Source of the DNA: Achromobacter pestifer
Lineage (GTDB): Bacteria > Pseudomonadota > Gammaproteobacteria > Burkholderiales > Burkholderiaceae_B
Length of the DNA stretch: 64,000 nucleotides
Assembly (NCBI RefSeq): GCF_013267355.1
Contig: NZ_CP053985.1
Location: forward strand, 6,076,001-6,140,000
Direction of reading: 5' to 3'
Made by a program: the position numbers and the translations under genes. The notes beneath the pieces are model-generated. The model worked only from the letters and a program-made list of their open reading frames with translations, was not told the DNA's origin and did no database searches. Below are positions 54,015-63,125 of the stretch, in pieces. Within the stretch, counting starts at the first letter, position 1. Each line of letters opens with the position of its first letter.

Positions 54015-55249
54015 CAAGTGGCGGATAGTACCGCGCTCAGTTGGTCACAGGCCCAGTCGATCTGCTCGCGCGTCACGATCAGGGGCGGCGACAGGCGCAG
54101 CGTGTGGCCGTGCGTGTCCTTGACCAGCATCCCGCGCGCCTGCAGGCGTTCGCACCACAGGCGCGCACCGCCGGCGTCGGGCTCCAGTTCCACGGCCAGC
54201 ATCAGGCCGCGTCCGCGCACTTCGCGCACCGGACCGGGCAGGGTGCGCAGGCGGTCCAGGAAATAGGAACCCATGGCCGCCGCGTTTTCTATCATGCCTT
54301 CCTCGGTCAGCACGCGCAGCGCGGCGCGCGCGATGGCGCAGGCCAGCGGGTTGCCGCCGAAGGTGCTGCCGTGCTGGCCGGGCTGGAATACGCCCAGCAC
54401 GTCGGCGTTGGACAGCACCGCCGACACCGGATAGAAGCCGCCCGACAGCGCCTTGCCGATCAAAGTGACGTCGGCTTCGATGCCTTCGTGCTCTTCGGCC
54501 AGCAGCTTGCCGGTACGGCCCAGCCCGGTCTGGATTTCGTCCAGGATCAGCGTGATGCCGCGCTCGGTGCAGCGCTGGCGGACCCGCGCGAAATAGCCCG
54601 GGGGCGGCAGCACCACGCCCGCCTCGCCTTGTATCGGCTCCACCAGGAAAGCCACCGTGTTGGGCGTGATGGCGGCGTCGAAGGCCGCGTAGTCGCCGAA
54701 GGGCACGACCTTGAAGCCGGGCGCGAACGGGCCATAGTGGCCATAGGCGTCGGGATCGGTCGAAAAGCCAACGATGCCCAGCGTGCGGCCATGGAAGTTG
54801 TTGGCGCAGACGATGATCTCGGCCTGGTTTTCCGGCACGCCGCGCACTTCGTAGCCCCATTTGCGCACGGCCTTGATGGCGGTTTCCACGGCTTCCGCGC
54901 CGCTGTTCATGGGCAGGATCTTGTGCGCCCCGGTCAGGCGCGCCAGGTCTTCGTAGAACGGCGCCATCTGGTCGTGGCGGAAGGCGCGCGAGGTGAGCGT
55001 GAGCTTCTGCGCCTGCTCGGCCATGGCGGCCAGGATGGCGGGATGGCAATGCCCCTGGTTGACGGCCGAGTAGGCCGACAGGCAGTCCAGGTACTTGCGG
55101 CCGTCCACGTCGTAGAGCCAGACGCCGCTGCCGCGCGCGATGACCACATCGAGGGGATGGTAGTTGTGTGCGCCGAGCTGGTCTTCCACGTGGTCGCGGT
55201 GGCTGGCGGCGGACTGCGCGCCCGGTTGGGTGTTCAATACCGCGCTCAT
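54014..55249 (-). CDS. rocD: Ornithine aminotransferase
   Basis: A 411-residue class III aminotransferase that converts ornithine and 2-oxoglutarate to glutamate semialdehyde and glutamate. N-Y-H-P-L-D-V-V near the start and [10 protein letters not shown] are ornithine-aminotransferase marks. The PLP lysine is in [10 protein letters not shown], the Asp in L-D-E-I-Q-T-G, and [10 protein letters not shown] is present. GGGAGA lies seven bases before the ATG at 55249. It is first in the operon with arginase. Confidence 0.95.
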   Translation of the reverse strand: MSAVLNTQPGAQSAASHRDHVEDQLGAHNYHPLDVVIARGSGVWLYDVDGRKYLDCLSAYSAVNQGHCHPAILAAMAEQAQKLTLTSRAFRHDQMAPFYEDLARLTGAHKILPMNSGAEAVETAIKAVRKWGYEVRGVPENQAEIIVCANNFHGRTLGIVGFSTDPDAYGHYGPFAPGFKVVPFGDYAAFDAAITPNTVAFLVEPIQGEAGVVLPPPGYFARVRQRCTERGITLILDEIQTGLGRTGKLLAEEHEGIEADVTLIGKALSGGFYPVSAVLSNADVLGVFQPGQHGSTFGGNPLACAIARAALRVLTEEGMIENAAAMGSYFLDRLRTLPGPVREVRGRGLMLAVELEPDAGGARLWCERLQARGMLVKDTHGHTLRLSPPLIVTREQIDWACDQLSAVLSAT

Positions 55250-55408
55250 GAGCGTCTCCCGAGGAGGTATTGCAGCCATCTTAGCGCTCCAAGCCGATCC
55301 GCGGCATTGCCATTGCGTGACAAAGGCCATTGCCGGCGGACGCGGCGGGCTGCTGCACAATAGCGGCTGCGCGGGGCCTAGCCCTGTTTTTCTTCCTGGA
55401 TGGTCCTC

Positions 55409-56230
55409 ATGTTGCTGCACCCATTGCTACTGAAACTCACCCGTTGCGCGGCCGCGGCCGGGCTGGCGCTGGCTTGCGCCGCCAACGCCGTGGCGCAGGA
55501 CAAGCCGCTGCGCATCGGCGTGATTCCCAGCGTGGCCAACGCCGCCACCGAGATCGCGATCGCCCAGGCCAGGAAGGAGGGCCTGGAAGTCAAGCTGGTG
55601 GAATTCAACGACTGGGTGCTGCCCAACATCGCGGTCGCCGACGGTTCGGTGGACGCGAACTTTTTCCAGCACCAGCCCTTCCTGGAGCTCTTCAACCAGC
55701 GCCGGGGCGCGGACCTGAAGCCCATCGCCTACGGCTATTCCACCACCATCGGCCTGTTTTCCAAGAAGCTGAAGAAGGGCGACGCGATGCCCGAGGGCGC
55801 GACCATCGCCGTCCCCAACGACCCGGTCAACACCGGCCGCGCGCTGTTGCTGCTGGAATCCATCGGCCTGATCAAGCTCAAGCCCGGCGTGGCGCACCAG
55901 GCCGCGCTGGAAGACGTCGTGTCGAACCCCAGGAAGCTGAAGTTCGTGCCGATCGAGGGCTCGCAGTCCGCGCGCACCTTCGACGACGTGACCGCGTCAG
56001 TCACCTACACCACCTTCGCCAAGCAGGCCGGTTTGAACGAGAAGGACGGCCTGGCTTTCGACAATACCGATCCGGCGAATGTGCGGCGCTATGCGATCCG
56101 CTGGGTCGCCACGCCGGCCGGCGCGCAGGATCCGCGTCTGCTGAAGTTCATCTCGATCTACCAGAATTCGGCCGAAGTGAAGGCCAAGCTGCGCAGCCTG
56201 TATGGCGATCTGATCGACTTTCCCTGGTAG
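55409..56230 (+). CDS. MetQ/NlpA-family ABC receptor, orphan
   Basis: A 273-residue receptor of the NlpA/MetQ family, which bind methionine or related amino acids. A signal peptide ends near A-V-A-Q-D; the nearby Cys lacks a clear lipobox, so signal peptidase I cleavage is likely. The mature start is [12 protein letters not shown], then F-F-Q-H-Q-P-F-L and [11 protein letters not shown]. No metI/metN genes are nearby. It is divergent from the ornithine aminotransferase gene. An ATG at 55400 would add three residues. Confidence 0.88.
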   Translation: MLLHPLLLKLTRCAAAAGLALACAANAVAQDKPLRIGVIPSVANAATEIAIAQARKEGLEVKLVEFNDWVLPNIAVADGSVDANFFQHQPFLELFNQRRGADLKPIAYGYSTTIGLFSKKLKKGDAMPEGATIAVPNDPVNTGRALLLLESIGLIKLKPGVAHQAALEDVVSNPRKLKFVPIEGSQSARTFDDVTASVTYTTFAKQAGLNEKDGLAFDNTDPANVRRYAIRWVATPAGAQDPRLLKFISIYQNSAEVKAKLRSLYGDLIDFPW

Positions 56231-56385
56231 CGCGGGCGCTGGGCGAGGGGGGCGGGCATTGACGATTCTTGGCAGTTGGTTTCAGGGATAACTCGTATAC
56301 TGACCCCAATTTTCATCCCGCCCGGAGGTCAGGCGCCGCCACGGCCCGTCCGCCGGGCGCGCCAGCTCCCCTCGAACCCAAAGCC

Positions 56386-57783
56386 ATGCGTATTCCATCG
56401 CCCGATGATGCCGCTCATGTCCCGGTGCTGCCCATTGATGACGGCCGCATCCTGGCGGCGGCCGGCGCGATCCTGGCGGCGGGGCCGCAAGACTGTTTTT
56501 TCGAGACGCTGGTCAGCCGCGCGGTCGCGGACATGGGCGTGGATTACGCCTGGGTTCGGCTGCAGCGCGCCGACGGCGGGGCGGAGCTGATCGCCAGCGC
56601 CAGCTGCCGCGCCGGCCTGGCGGCCGATCCGGCGGGTGAGGCCTTGCATGCGTGGCTGGCGGACCAGACCTCGTACTCCTGTCTGCAAAGTATGCCGCAA
56701 GGCGATCCCTGGCTGGCCGAGGCCGGTGTGCGGGCCTGCGTGGCGCGCACGCTGTTCGACGCGAACGGGGTCGCCTGCGGCCACCTCGCTTTCCTCTTCA
56801 GGCGAGAGTTGGCCGATGCGTCCGCCCATGCCGGCGCGCAAGCCATACTGGCCAGTTTCGCGCAGCATGCGGTGCTGGCCGTCGCGGCGCGGGAACGCGA
56901 GCTGGCGCGGCTGAACGAAGTCATCGCGCAGTTTGGCGCGCTGTTCCGGACTGCCCCCGTGCTGATCAACGCCTTCGATGAGGATGGCCGTTGCACCTTG
57001 TGGAACGACGCCTGCGCGCGACGCTTCGGCTGGTCGGAAGCCGAGATCAAGCAAAGCCTGGATCCTTTCGCGCTGTTCTATCCCGATCCGGCGGTCCGCG
57101 ACCGCGCGATGGATAGCGTGGTTGCGCGGCCGGACCGCTCGTTCCGCGAATGGCAGCCGCGCACGCGCGATGGCGAGCAATTGTCGGTGCTGTGGTCCAA
57201 CGTCAAGCTGCCCGACGGCAAGGTCGTGAACCTGGGCATGGACGTCACCGAAAGCCGGCGCGCAGAAGCCGCGCTGGCGCGCATGGCCCGGGTGGACAGT
57301 CTGACCGGCTGCTGGAATCGGGCCGAGATCCTCAAGCGCATGGAAGAGAGCCTGGCCGACGGCCGGCGCGGCGTGGGCGGACCGACCACGGCCCTGATGC
57401 TGGACCTGGACTACTTCAAGCAGGTCAACGACCGCTACGGGCATCTGGGGGGCGACGTCGCGTTGCGGCATTTCTGCGATCAGTTGCGGACCTGTCTGCG
57501 CGAAGGCGATTCGATCGGCCGGCTGGGCGGCGAGGAATTCCTGGTGCTGCTGGCGGATGCCGACGCGGCCGTGGCGCGAGCGATCTGCGAGCGCCTGCGC
57601 GCCAGCCTGCGGCAGCATCCGGCGGACATCGACGGCGCGGTAGTGACGCTGTCGGTCAGCGGCGGCATCGCGGGCTTTCTACCCGACGACGCCACCGCCT
57701 CGGACGTGCTGCGCCGTGCGGATTTCGCGCTCTATCAGGCCAAGCGGTCCGGACGGGATTGCGCGGTGGAGTACCGGCGCTGA
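56386..57783 (+). CDS. Diguanylate cyclase with GAF and PAS domains
   Basis: A 465-residue signalling protein. A GAF-like sensory region spans about 20-190, a PAS domain about 190-300, and a GGDEF domain about 300-465. The active G-G-E-E-F sequence is present (R-L-G-G-E-E-F) with the product-inhibition site R-x-x-D (R-E-G-D) upstream of it, so the enzyme should make cyclic di-GMP and be feedback-limited. No EAL domain. No signal peptide or membrane segment is seen, so sensing is cytoplasmic. ATG at 56386 is preferred; a TTG at 56269 gives a longer, noncanonical lead. Confidence 0.9.
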   Translation: MRIPSPDDAAHVPVLPIDDGRILAAAGAILAAGPQDCFFETLVSRAVADMGVDYAWVRLQRADGGAELIASASCRAGLAADPAGEALHAWLADQTSYSCLQSMPQGDPWLAEAGVRACVARTLFDANGVACGHLAFLFRRELADASAHAGAQAILASFAQHAVLAVAARERELARLNEVIAQFGALFRTAPVLINAFDEDGRCTLWNDACARRFGWSEAEIKQSLDPFALFYPDPAVRDRAMDSVVARPDRSFREWQPRTRDGEQLSVLWSNVKLPDGKVVNLGMDVTESRRAEAALARMARVDSLTGCWNRAEILKRMEESLADGRRGVGGPTTALMLDLDYFKQVNDRYGHLGGDVALRHFCDQLRTCLREGDSIGRLGGEEFLVLLADADAAVARAICERLRASLRQHPADIDGAVVTLSVSGGIAGFLPDDATASDVLRRADFALYQAKRSGRDCAVEYRR

Positions 57784-57822
57784 GCGGCAGATGTCGCCGC
57801 GCCTGCCAAGGCCAGGTTCACG

Positions 57823-58755
57823 CTATGCGGCGCGTGCCAGCACCTCGATCACGTTGCGCGCCGCGGCCACGCCCATGTTGACGTAGGCCGCGCTGGTGAC
57901 GCCGCCGATGTGCGGGCTCAGCACGATGCGCGGCTCCAGTTGGAAGGGATGCCCGGCGCTCATGGGTTCGACGGCGAAGCTGTCCAGGCCGGCGGCCCAC
58001 ACCTGGCCCGAGCGTACCGCTTGCAGCAGCGCTTCTTCATCCACCAGGCCGCCGCGCGCCGTATTCAGCAGGATGACGCCGGGCCTGCATTGCGCCAGCG
58101 CTGCCGCATTGACCATGCCGCGGTTGTCGTCGGTCAGCGGGCAGTGCAGGGACACTACGTCGGCCTCGCGCCAGATCTGGTCCAGCGGCACGCGGGCGAT
58201 ATGGGCCGGCAGGTTCTGGGCATAGGGATCGAAGCCGATCACGCGCATGCTCAAGCCATGCGCCATGGCCGCCATGCGCTGGCCGATGGCGCCCAGGCCG
58301 ATCAGGCCGATGGTCTTGCCGCCCAGCTCCAGGCTCTTGTGCGTCGATTTGTCCCAATGGCCGGCGCGCATGCGCTGGTCCAGGTCGACCACGGATTTGG
58401 CGCAGGCCAGCAGCAGCGCCAGCGCCTGTTCGGCCACGGCGGCGGCGTTCACGCCCACCGCGGCCACGACCTGGATGCCGCGCTGGGCCGCCGCCGCCCG
58501 GTCGATGGTGTCGGTGCCGCTGCCGTGTTTGGAGATCACGCGCAAGGCCGGGGCCGCGTCCATCGCGGCGGCGCCGACCTTGCTGTAGCGCACGATGATG
58601 GCGGCTGGATTGTGCTCGCGGCAGAGCGCCACGATGCCGTCCTCGGTGGGTGTCTTGCCGGCGTAGATCAGCTCGAAATCCTGAAGCAGGGCGAGCGCTT
58701 GCGGCGCCAGATCGGCCGCGGTTATCAACAGGGCGGGCTTGGCGGCGGCGTTCAC
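57823..58755 (-). CDS. D-2-hydroxyacid dehydrogenase (phosphoglycerate dehydrogenase-like)
   Basis: A 310-residue NAD(P)-dependent dehydrogenase. The Rossmann motif is G-L-I-G-L-G-A-I-G, and the catalytic triad Arg in N-T-A-R-G-G, Glu in V-E-P-M and His in S-P-H-I-G-G is intact. It lacks the C-terminal ACT domain of SerA. The GTG at 58755 has AGGAG seven bases upstream and overlaps the RraA stop (GTGA). It likely oxidises or reduces a hydroxyacid made or consumed by the adjacent aldolase. The substrate is unknown. Confidence 0.9.
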   Translation of the reverse strand: MNAAAKPALLITAADLAPQALALLQDFELIYAGKTPTEDGIVALCREHNPAAIIVRYSKVGAAAMDAAPALRVISKHGSGTDTIDRAAAAQRGIQVVAAVGVNAAAVAEQALALLLACAKSVVDLDQRMRAGHWDKSTHKSLELGGKTIGLIGLGAIGQRMAAMAHGLSMRVIGFDPYAQNLPAHIARVPLDQIWREADVVSLHCPLTDDNRGMVNAAALAQCRPGVILLNTARGGLVDEEALLQAVRSGQVWAAGLDSFAVEPMSAGHPFQLEPRIVLSPHIGGVTSAAYVNMGVAAARNVIEVLARAA

Positions 58756-59435
58756 AGCGATTCTCCTTCCTTCAGGACGCCTGCCGCGCGCAGGGCCGCG
58801 GCCAGCCACTTGGCCTCGGTGTCGCCCGCCTGGATCGCGGCGATGCGCGCGGCTTCGTCGCGCACCTTCTTTTCGGCGGCGGGCAGCAGGCCCTCGATCT
58901 TCTCGCGTTCGACCACCACCACGCCGTCGGCGTCGCCGATGATGAAGTCGCCGGGGTTGACGGTCACGCCGCCCACCGACACGGGATGGCCGATGCGCCC
59001 GGGCACGTTCTTGGTCGGCCCGTTGGGATTGCTGCCGGCGGCGAACACCGGGTAGTCCATGTCGATGATCTCCGCCGTATCCCGCGCCGCGCCGTCCATC
59101 ACCACGCCGGCGATGCCCAGCTTGCGGCAGGCGTTCATCATGATGGTGCCCATCAGCGCCGAACTCAGGTCGCCCTTGCCGTCGATCACCAGCACATCGC
59201 CCGGCCTGGCCAGGGAAATCGCCGCGTGGATCATGAGATTGTCGCCCGGACGCACTTCGACGGTGAGCGCGGCGCCGGCCAGCTTCATGCCGGGGTGCAG
59301 CGCGCGGATGCGGCCGTTGAGCGCGCCGCGCCTGCCCGCCACGTCGGCCAGGATGGCGGGTTGCAGTTGCGCGGCGCGGCGCACGATGTCGGCGCCGACG
59401 CGCGGAAAGTCCTTGATGATGTCCTGGGTGGCCAT
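58752..59435 (-). CDS. RraA-family aldolase (4-hydroxy-4-methyl-2-oxoglutarate/CHA aldolase type)
   Basis: A 227-residue member of the RraA/HMG aldolase family. The metal/substrate motif D-G-A-A-R-D and the family pairs P-G-D-N-L-M-I-H-A-A and D-G-V-V-V-V are present. These enzymes cleave 4-carboxy-4-hydroxy-2-oxoadipate-like compounds to pyruvate plus an oxoacid. The ATG at 59435 has AGGAA six bases before it and matches the family length; an ATG at 59516 is in frame but gives an atypical lead. Operon partners are a hydroxyacid dehydrogenase and a Bug receptor. Confidence 0.88.
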   Translation of the reverse strand: MATQDIIKDFPRVGADIVRRAAQLQPAILADVAGRRGALNGRIRALHPGMKLAGAALTVEVRPGDNLMIHAAISLARPGDVLVIDGKGDLSSALMGTIMMNACRKLGIAGVVMDGAARDTAEIIDMDYPVFAAGSNPNGPTKNVPGRIGHPVSVGGVTVNPGDFIIGDADGVVVVEREKIEGLLPAAEKKVRDEAARIAAIQAGDTEAKWLAAALRAAGVLKEGESL

Positions 59436-59522
59436 GGGTGTTCCTGCGGGAATGGAGAATCGGGGCGCGCTGCCAGGCGCTGCCGCGCCGGCGTTGGAAT
59501 GATCAATGGCGGGCATGGCGTG

Positions 59523-60491
59523 TCACTCGACCTTGGCACCCGACTCTTGGACGATCTTGCCCCAGCGGATGCGGTCGTCGTGGATCAGCCGGGCGAACTC
59601 ATCGGGCGTGCTGGTCAGCACGCGCGCGCCTTGCTCTTGGTACTTCACGCTCAAGTCCTGGGCCTTGAGGGCCTTGTTGAACTCGGCGTTCAGACGCTGG
59701 ACGATGTCCTTGGGGGTGCCTGCCGGAGCGGCCAGGCCGAACCACGTCACGGCTTCGAAACCGGGAAAGCCGCGTTCGGCGATGGTGGGCACGTCGGGCA
59801 TGTCCGGCACGCGCTGGGCCGAGGTCACTGCCAGCGCCCGCATCTTGCCGTTGCGTACATGGCCGATGAGCGTGGGGACGGAGGACAGGTACATGTCGAT
59901 CTGTCCGCCGATCAGGTCATTGGAGGCTTGCGCCGCGCCCTTGTAGGGGATGTGCGTGAGCTTGACGCCCGCGGCGTTCTGCAGCTGCACCGCGGCCAGG
60001 TGCGCCACGGTGCCGTTGCCCGAGCTGGCGTAGTTCAAGGAGCCCGGCTTGGCCTTGGCCGCGGCAATCATGTCGTCGAAGGACTTCAGCGGCGAATTGG
60101 CCGGCACCACGATGACCAGGGGCGCGTCCGCGACCAGTCCGATCGCGGCGAGGTCCTTTTCGGGGTCGTAGGGCAGCTTGGAGTAAAGCGTGGGGTTGAT
60201 TGCCAGATTGCTGGTCTGGCCGAGCACCAGGGAGTAGCCGTCGGGCGCGGACTTGGCCACGGCATCGACGCCGATGTTGCCGCCCGAACCGGGCCGGTTT
60301 TCGGTCACGATGTTCCAGCCGGTGTTGCCGGCGACCTTGATCGCGGCCTCGCGCGCCAGGACGTCGGTGCCGCCGCCGGGCGGGAACGGGACGATCAGGC
60401 GGATGGGTTTGTTGGGGTAGTCCTGAGCCGCGCTCAGGCCGCTTACGCACACCAGGGCCAGGCCGGCCAGCACACGCGCGATCTGCTTCAT
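59523..60491 (-). CDS. Bug-family tripartite tricarboxylate receptor (TctC-like)
   Basis: A 322-residue periplasmic receptor. A signal peptide of about 22 residues ends in G-L-S-A-A-Q. Motifs: Y-P-N-K-P-I-R-L-I-V-P-F, G-G-G-T-D-V-L-A-R, N-R-P-G-S-G-G-N and P-D-G-Y-S. It is first in a three-gene operon with an RraA aldolase and a dehydrogenase, so its ligand should be the parent hydroxy- or oxoacid. GGAGA precedes the ATG at 60491. Confidence 0.93.
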   Translation of the reverse strand: MKQIARVLAGLALVCVSGLSAAQDYPNKPIRLIVPFPPGGGTDVLAREAAIKVAGNTGWNIVTENRPGSGGNIGVDAVAKSAPDGYSLVLGQTSNLAINPTLYSKLPYDPEKDLAAIGLVADAPLVIVVPANSPLKSFDDMIAAAKAKPGSLNYASSGNGTVAHLAAVQLQNAAGVKLTHIPYKGAAQASNDLIGGQIDMYLSSVPTLIGHVRNGKMRALAVTSAQRVPDMPDVPTIAERGFPGFEAVTWFGLAAPAGTPKDIVQRLNAEFNKALKAQDLSVKYQEQGARVLTSTPDEFARLIHDDRIRWGKIVQESGAKVE

Positions 60492-60523
60492 GGTTAGTCT
60501 CCGTTTTGGTTTTTGGTGCAAGC

Positions 60524-60553
60524 ATTGTGGAGCGCTGTTCCGCACAATACAAT
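60524..60553. promoter_or_regulatory. Overlapping divergent sigma-70-like promoters
   Basis: Plus strand: TTGTGG (60525-60530), 17 bases, TACAAT (60548-60553), toward the IclR gene. Minus strand: TTGTAT (60552-60547), 17 bases, CACAAT (60529-60524), toward the Bug gene. The two promoters share the same DNA, so occupancy in one direction should exclude the other. Hexamer quality is moderate. Confidence 0.5.
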
Positions 60554-60558
60554 GCGAG

Positions 60559-60571
60559 TTCGTCAGACGAA
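60559..60571. promoter_or_regulatory. Palindromic operator next to IclR gene
   Basis: TTCGTC-A-GACGAA is a perfect 13-base palindrome. It lies just before the ATG at 60574, over the expected start of the IclR transcript. It resembles the G/C-rich palindromes bound by IclR proteins and is probably the regulator's own site. Confidence 0.6.
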
Positions 60572-60573
60572 AC

Positions 60574-61314
60574 ATGTTGCGTACCATGAACGAAAATCAA
60601 TCCCAAGAATCCGAAGAATCCCCGGCCGAGGAAGGCGTGGTGGCCGTGCGCCGCGCCATGCGCATCCTCGAGGCGTTCGGCGTGGACGACGCCCATCTGA
60701 CGCTGGCGGAACTGAGCCGGCGCACCGGTTGCCACCGTTCCACGGTGTTGCGCCTGGCGCGCACCCTGGCGCTGGACGACTACCTGGCGCAAAGGCCGGA
60801 CGGCAGTTGGCGCCTGGCGCGCGCCGCGGGCTGGCTGGGCGCCTGTTACCAGGCCACGTTCAATATTGCGGAGGTGGTGCAGCCGATCCTGCGCGAGCTG
60901 TCGGCGGCCACCGGAGAAAGCGCCACGTTCTACGTGCGCGAGGGCAAGCAGCGCATCTGCATGGCGCGTGTCGAAGGACCGAAGTCGATCCGCCATCATG
61001 TGCGCGTGGGGGCCGCGCTGCCGCTGGAACTGGGCAGTCCAGGCCGAGTGCTGCTCGCGTTTTCAGGAGAGCCCGGCGAACCCTATGAATCGGTGCGCCG
61101 CGCGGGCTACATGATGTCGCTGGGCGAGCGCGATGCGGAGGTATCCAGCATTTCAGCGCCGGTCTACGGCATCAACTGGACGCTGCAAGGGGCCATCTGC
61201 ATTTCCGGGCCGATTTCACGCCTGAGCGAAAGCGTGCTGCTCGAACTCAAGGAACCCGTGCTGGCCGCGGCCAGCAGGCTGTCGCGGTCGTTGATGGGCG
61301 TGCGGCAAGGGTAA
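60574..61314 (+). CDS. IclR-family transcriptional regulator
   Basis: A 246-residue regulator. An acidic N-terminal tail (residues 5-20) precedes the winged HTH (A-M-R-I-L-E-A-F, then L-A-E-L-S-R-R-T-G-C-H-R-S-T-V-L-R), and an IclR effector domain follows (A-T-F-Y-V-R-E-G-K-Q-R-I-C, then L-E-L-G-S-P-G-R-V). It is divergent from the Bug-RraA-dehydrogenase operon. An alternative ATG lies at 60586; no clear ribosome binding site is seen for either start. Confidence 0.9.
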   Translation: MLRTMNENQSQESEESPAEEGVVAVRRAMRILEAFGVDDAHLTLAELSRRTGCHRSTVLRLARTLALDDYLAQRPDGSWRLARAAGWLGACYQATFNIAEVVQPILRELSAATGESATFYVREGKQRICMARVEGPKSIRHHVRVGAALPLELGSPGRVLLAFSGEPGEPYESVRRAGYMMSLGERDAEVSSISAPVYGINWTLQGAICISGPISRLSESVLLELKEPVLAAASRLSRSLMGVRQG

Positions 61315-61371
61315 AGGGCAGCGAGGCTGCGGCCGGCCTTTCGCGCTTGGTGCGTGCGGCGCCGATGGCGT

Positions 61372-62568
61372 TCAGGCAGTGGCCTGGCCGCGCGCCGCGC
61401 GCCGGCCGTTCAGGCGCCAATGCAGGCCCAGCGCCGCGGCGGCCAGGGCGCAGGCCGCGGCCACCCCCAGCGCTTCGAAACCGGCATGGGTGTAGATCGT
61501 GCCGGCGATGGCGGTACCGACGCTTGCGCCCAGATAGGTGGTGCAGGTGTTCAACCCCAGCACCGCGCCGCGTTCTTCGGGCCGGGCGCGCGACAGCAGC
61601 AGCACCAGCAGGTTCAGGCTCAGCTGCGAAGCCGCGCCCCACAGCGTGGCGATGGCCAGCACCGCGCTCAGCGCATGCGCGGCCGGCAGCAGTCCCAGGT
61701 ACACCAGCGCGATCACGCCCAGCGCCAGGGGCAGGGCGCGGCGCGGTCCCAGCCGTTCGATCAGCGGCGCGCCGGCCACCCCGGCCAGCAGGAACCCGGC
61801 GCCATAGGCGAAGGCGATGAAGCCCACCTGTCCCGCGGACAGCGCCAGCAGGCCGCGCACATGGTCGGCCAGGAAGGCATAGACGCCATAGAACGCCGAC
61901 GAGAACGCCAGGCAGCCCAGCAGCAAGGCAGGCACGTCGCGGTAGGACAGCGGCGCCAGCAGGCGCGACAGGCGCAGCGGCGCGGGGTTCGCTGCGCGGC
62001 GTTCCGGCAGCCGGCGCAGGCCCAGCAGCGCGATCGCGGCGCATAGCGCCAGCGTGCCGTAGGTGGCGCGCCAGCCCACGGCGTCGGCAATCAGCGCGGA
62101 CAGCGGCACGCCCGCCACCAGCGACACGGACCAGCCCGCGGTGACGCGGCCCAGCGTGCGCGCCTCCTGGCCCGGCGGGGCGATCAGCGAGGCGGATCCG
62201 TAAGCGGCGGGCAGGATCACGCCCGCGGCGGCGCCTGCCAGCGCCTGAGCCAGCGTCAGCACGATCCAGTGCGGCGCGCTGGCCGACAGGATCAGCGCGG
62301 CGATCAGGACGATCATCGCGCCCAGCAGCGAGCGGCGCACGCCGATGCGGTCGATGCGCGCGGCCAGGAAGAAGGCGCTGGCGGCGGTGGCCGCGCCGTA
62401 GGCGGAAATGGCGGTGCTGATGGTCAGCGGCGAGGTGGCAAAGGAGCGCGCCACGTCGCTCAGGATGGGGCTGAGCGCCAGGCCGTTGGAGCCTACGACG
62501 CTGACGGCGAACATCAGGGCGGGGACGGAAGAGGCCGGGCGGGCGCTGCGGGTGCTACGGTTCTGCAT
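61372..62568 (-). CDS. Major facilitator superfamily exporter (AraJ/YdhP-like)
   Basis: A 398-residue transporter with twelve predicted helices. The A-motif loop is seen as A-A-R-I-D-R-I-G-V-R-R-S between helices 2 and 3. The L-S-P-I-L-S-D-V-A-R-S-F and S-A-Y-G-A-A-T-A parts of the first helices match the drug/arabinose efflux subgroup. It exports small molecules by proton antiport. The ATG at 62568 has only a weak ribosome binding site. Divergent from an Lrp/AsnC regulator that probably controls it. The substrate is unknown; an amino acid or drug is possible. Confidence 0.9.
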   Translation of the reverse strand: MQNRSTRSARPASSVPALMFAVSVVGSNGLALSPILSDVARSFATSPLTISTAISAYGAATAASAFFLAARIDRIGVRRSLLGAMIVLIAALILSASAPHWIVLTLAQALAGAAAGVILPAAYGSASLIAPPGQEARTLGRVTAGWSVSLVAGVPLSALIADAVGWRATYGTLALCAAIALLGLRRLPERRAANPAPLRLSRLLAPLSYRDVPALLLGCLAFSSAFYGVYAFLADHVRGLLALSAGQVGFIAFAYGAGFLLAGVAGAPLIERLGPRRALPLALGVIALVYLGLLPAAHALSAVLAIATLWGAASQLSLNLLVLLLSRARPEERGAVLGLNTCTTYLGASVGTAIAGTIYTHAGFEALGVAAACALAAAALGLHWRLNGRRAARGQATA

Positions 62569-62575
62569 CGCCAAA

Positions 62576-62627
62576 TTTTATTGGAATAAAATAAGGGTTA
62601 ACGCTTATATTTCTTTATTCCGTAAAA
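62576..62627. promoter_or_regulatory. Inverted repeat between MFS exporter and Lrp/AsnC genes
   Basis: TTTTATTGGAATAAA at 62576-62590 is mirrored by TTTATTCCGTAAAA at 62614-62627, with one mismatch and one missing base. It lies in the AT-rich divergent promoter. Lrp/AsnC proteins bind such A/T-rich palindromes, so this is a likely site for the adjacent regulator. Confidence 0.55.
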
Positions 62628-62659
62628 GTTCGAATGCCGTTCGGCAGAACCTGATTCCA

Positions 62660-63115
62660 ATGCCTGATCTTGATGACCGCGACCGAAAGCTGTTAACGCT
62701 GCTGGCCGACGATGCTTCCCCCAGCTACGCCGAACTGGGCAAAATGCTGAACCTTTCCGCCCCGGCCGTGCATGAAAGGGTCAAGCGCCTGAAGCGCGAC
62801 GGCCTGATCAAAGGCATCGCCGCCAAGCTGGACGGCGCGCGCATCGGCCGGCCGCTGCTGGCCTTTGTGCACGTGGACACCAATAACTGGAGCATCACGC
62901 AGCAGGTGCTGGGGCTGGCCGAGCTGACCGAAGTAGAAGAAATCCACACCATCACCGGCAAGAGCGCCATGTTGCTGAAGGTGCGCGTGCGCGACACGCA
63001 GGCGCTGGAGGCGCTGCTGGCCCGCATCCATCAGATCGACGGCATCACCAACACCACCAGCGACATCGCGCTGACCAGCTACCTGGAGCGCGGCCCCTTG
63101 CCGGATAACGGTTGA
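62660..63115 (+). CDS. Lrp/AsnC-family transcriptional regulator
   Basis: A 151-residue regulator. The HTH is at about 5-60 (L-D-D-R-D-R-K-L-L-T-L-L, then S-Y-A-E-L-G-K-M-L-N-L-S-A-P-A-V-H-E-R-V-K-R-L), and the RAM effector domain at about 65-148 includes I-T-G-K-S-A-M-L-L-K-V-R-V. It is divergent from the MFS exporter. Such pairs often sense an amino acid and control its export. The effector is unknown. Confidence 0.93.
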   Translation: MPDLDDRDRKLLTLLADDASPSYAELGKMLNLSAPAVHERVKRLKRDGLIKGIAAKLDGARIGRPLLAFVHVDTNNWSITQQVLGLAELTEVEEIHTITGKSAMLLKVRVRDTQALEALLARIHQIDGITNTTSDIALTSYLERGPLPDNG

Positions 63116-63125
63116 AGCGCGCCGT

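Noticed and set aside
58650..60497. Open frame of 615 codons opposite the aldolase and Bug genes
   Set aside because: It spans the gene junctions of a clear operon and has no recognisable motif.
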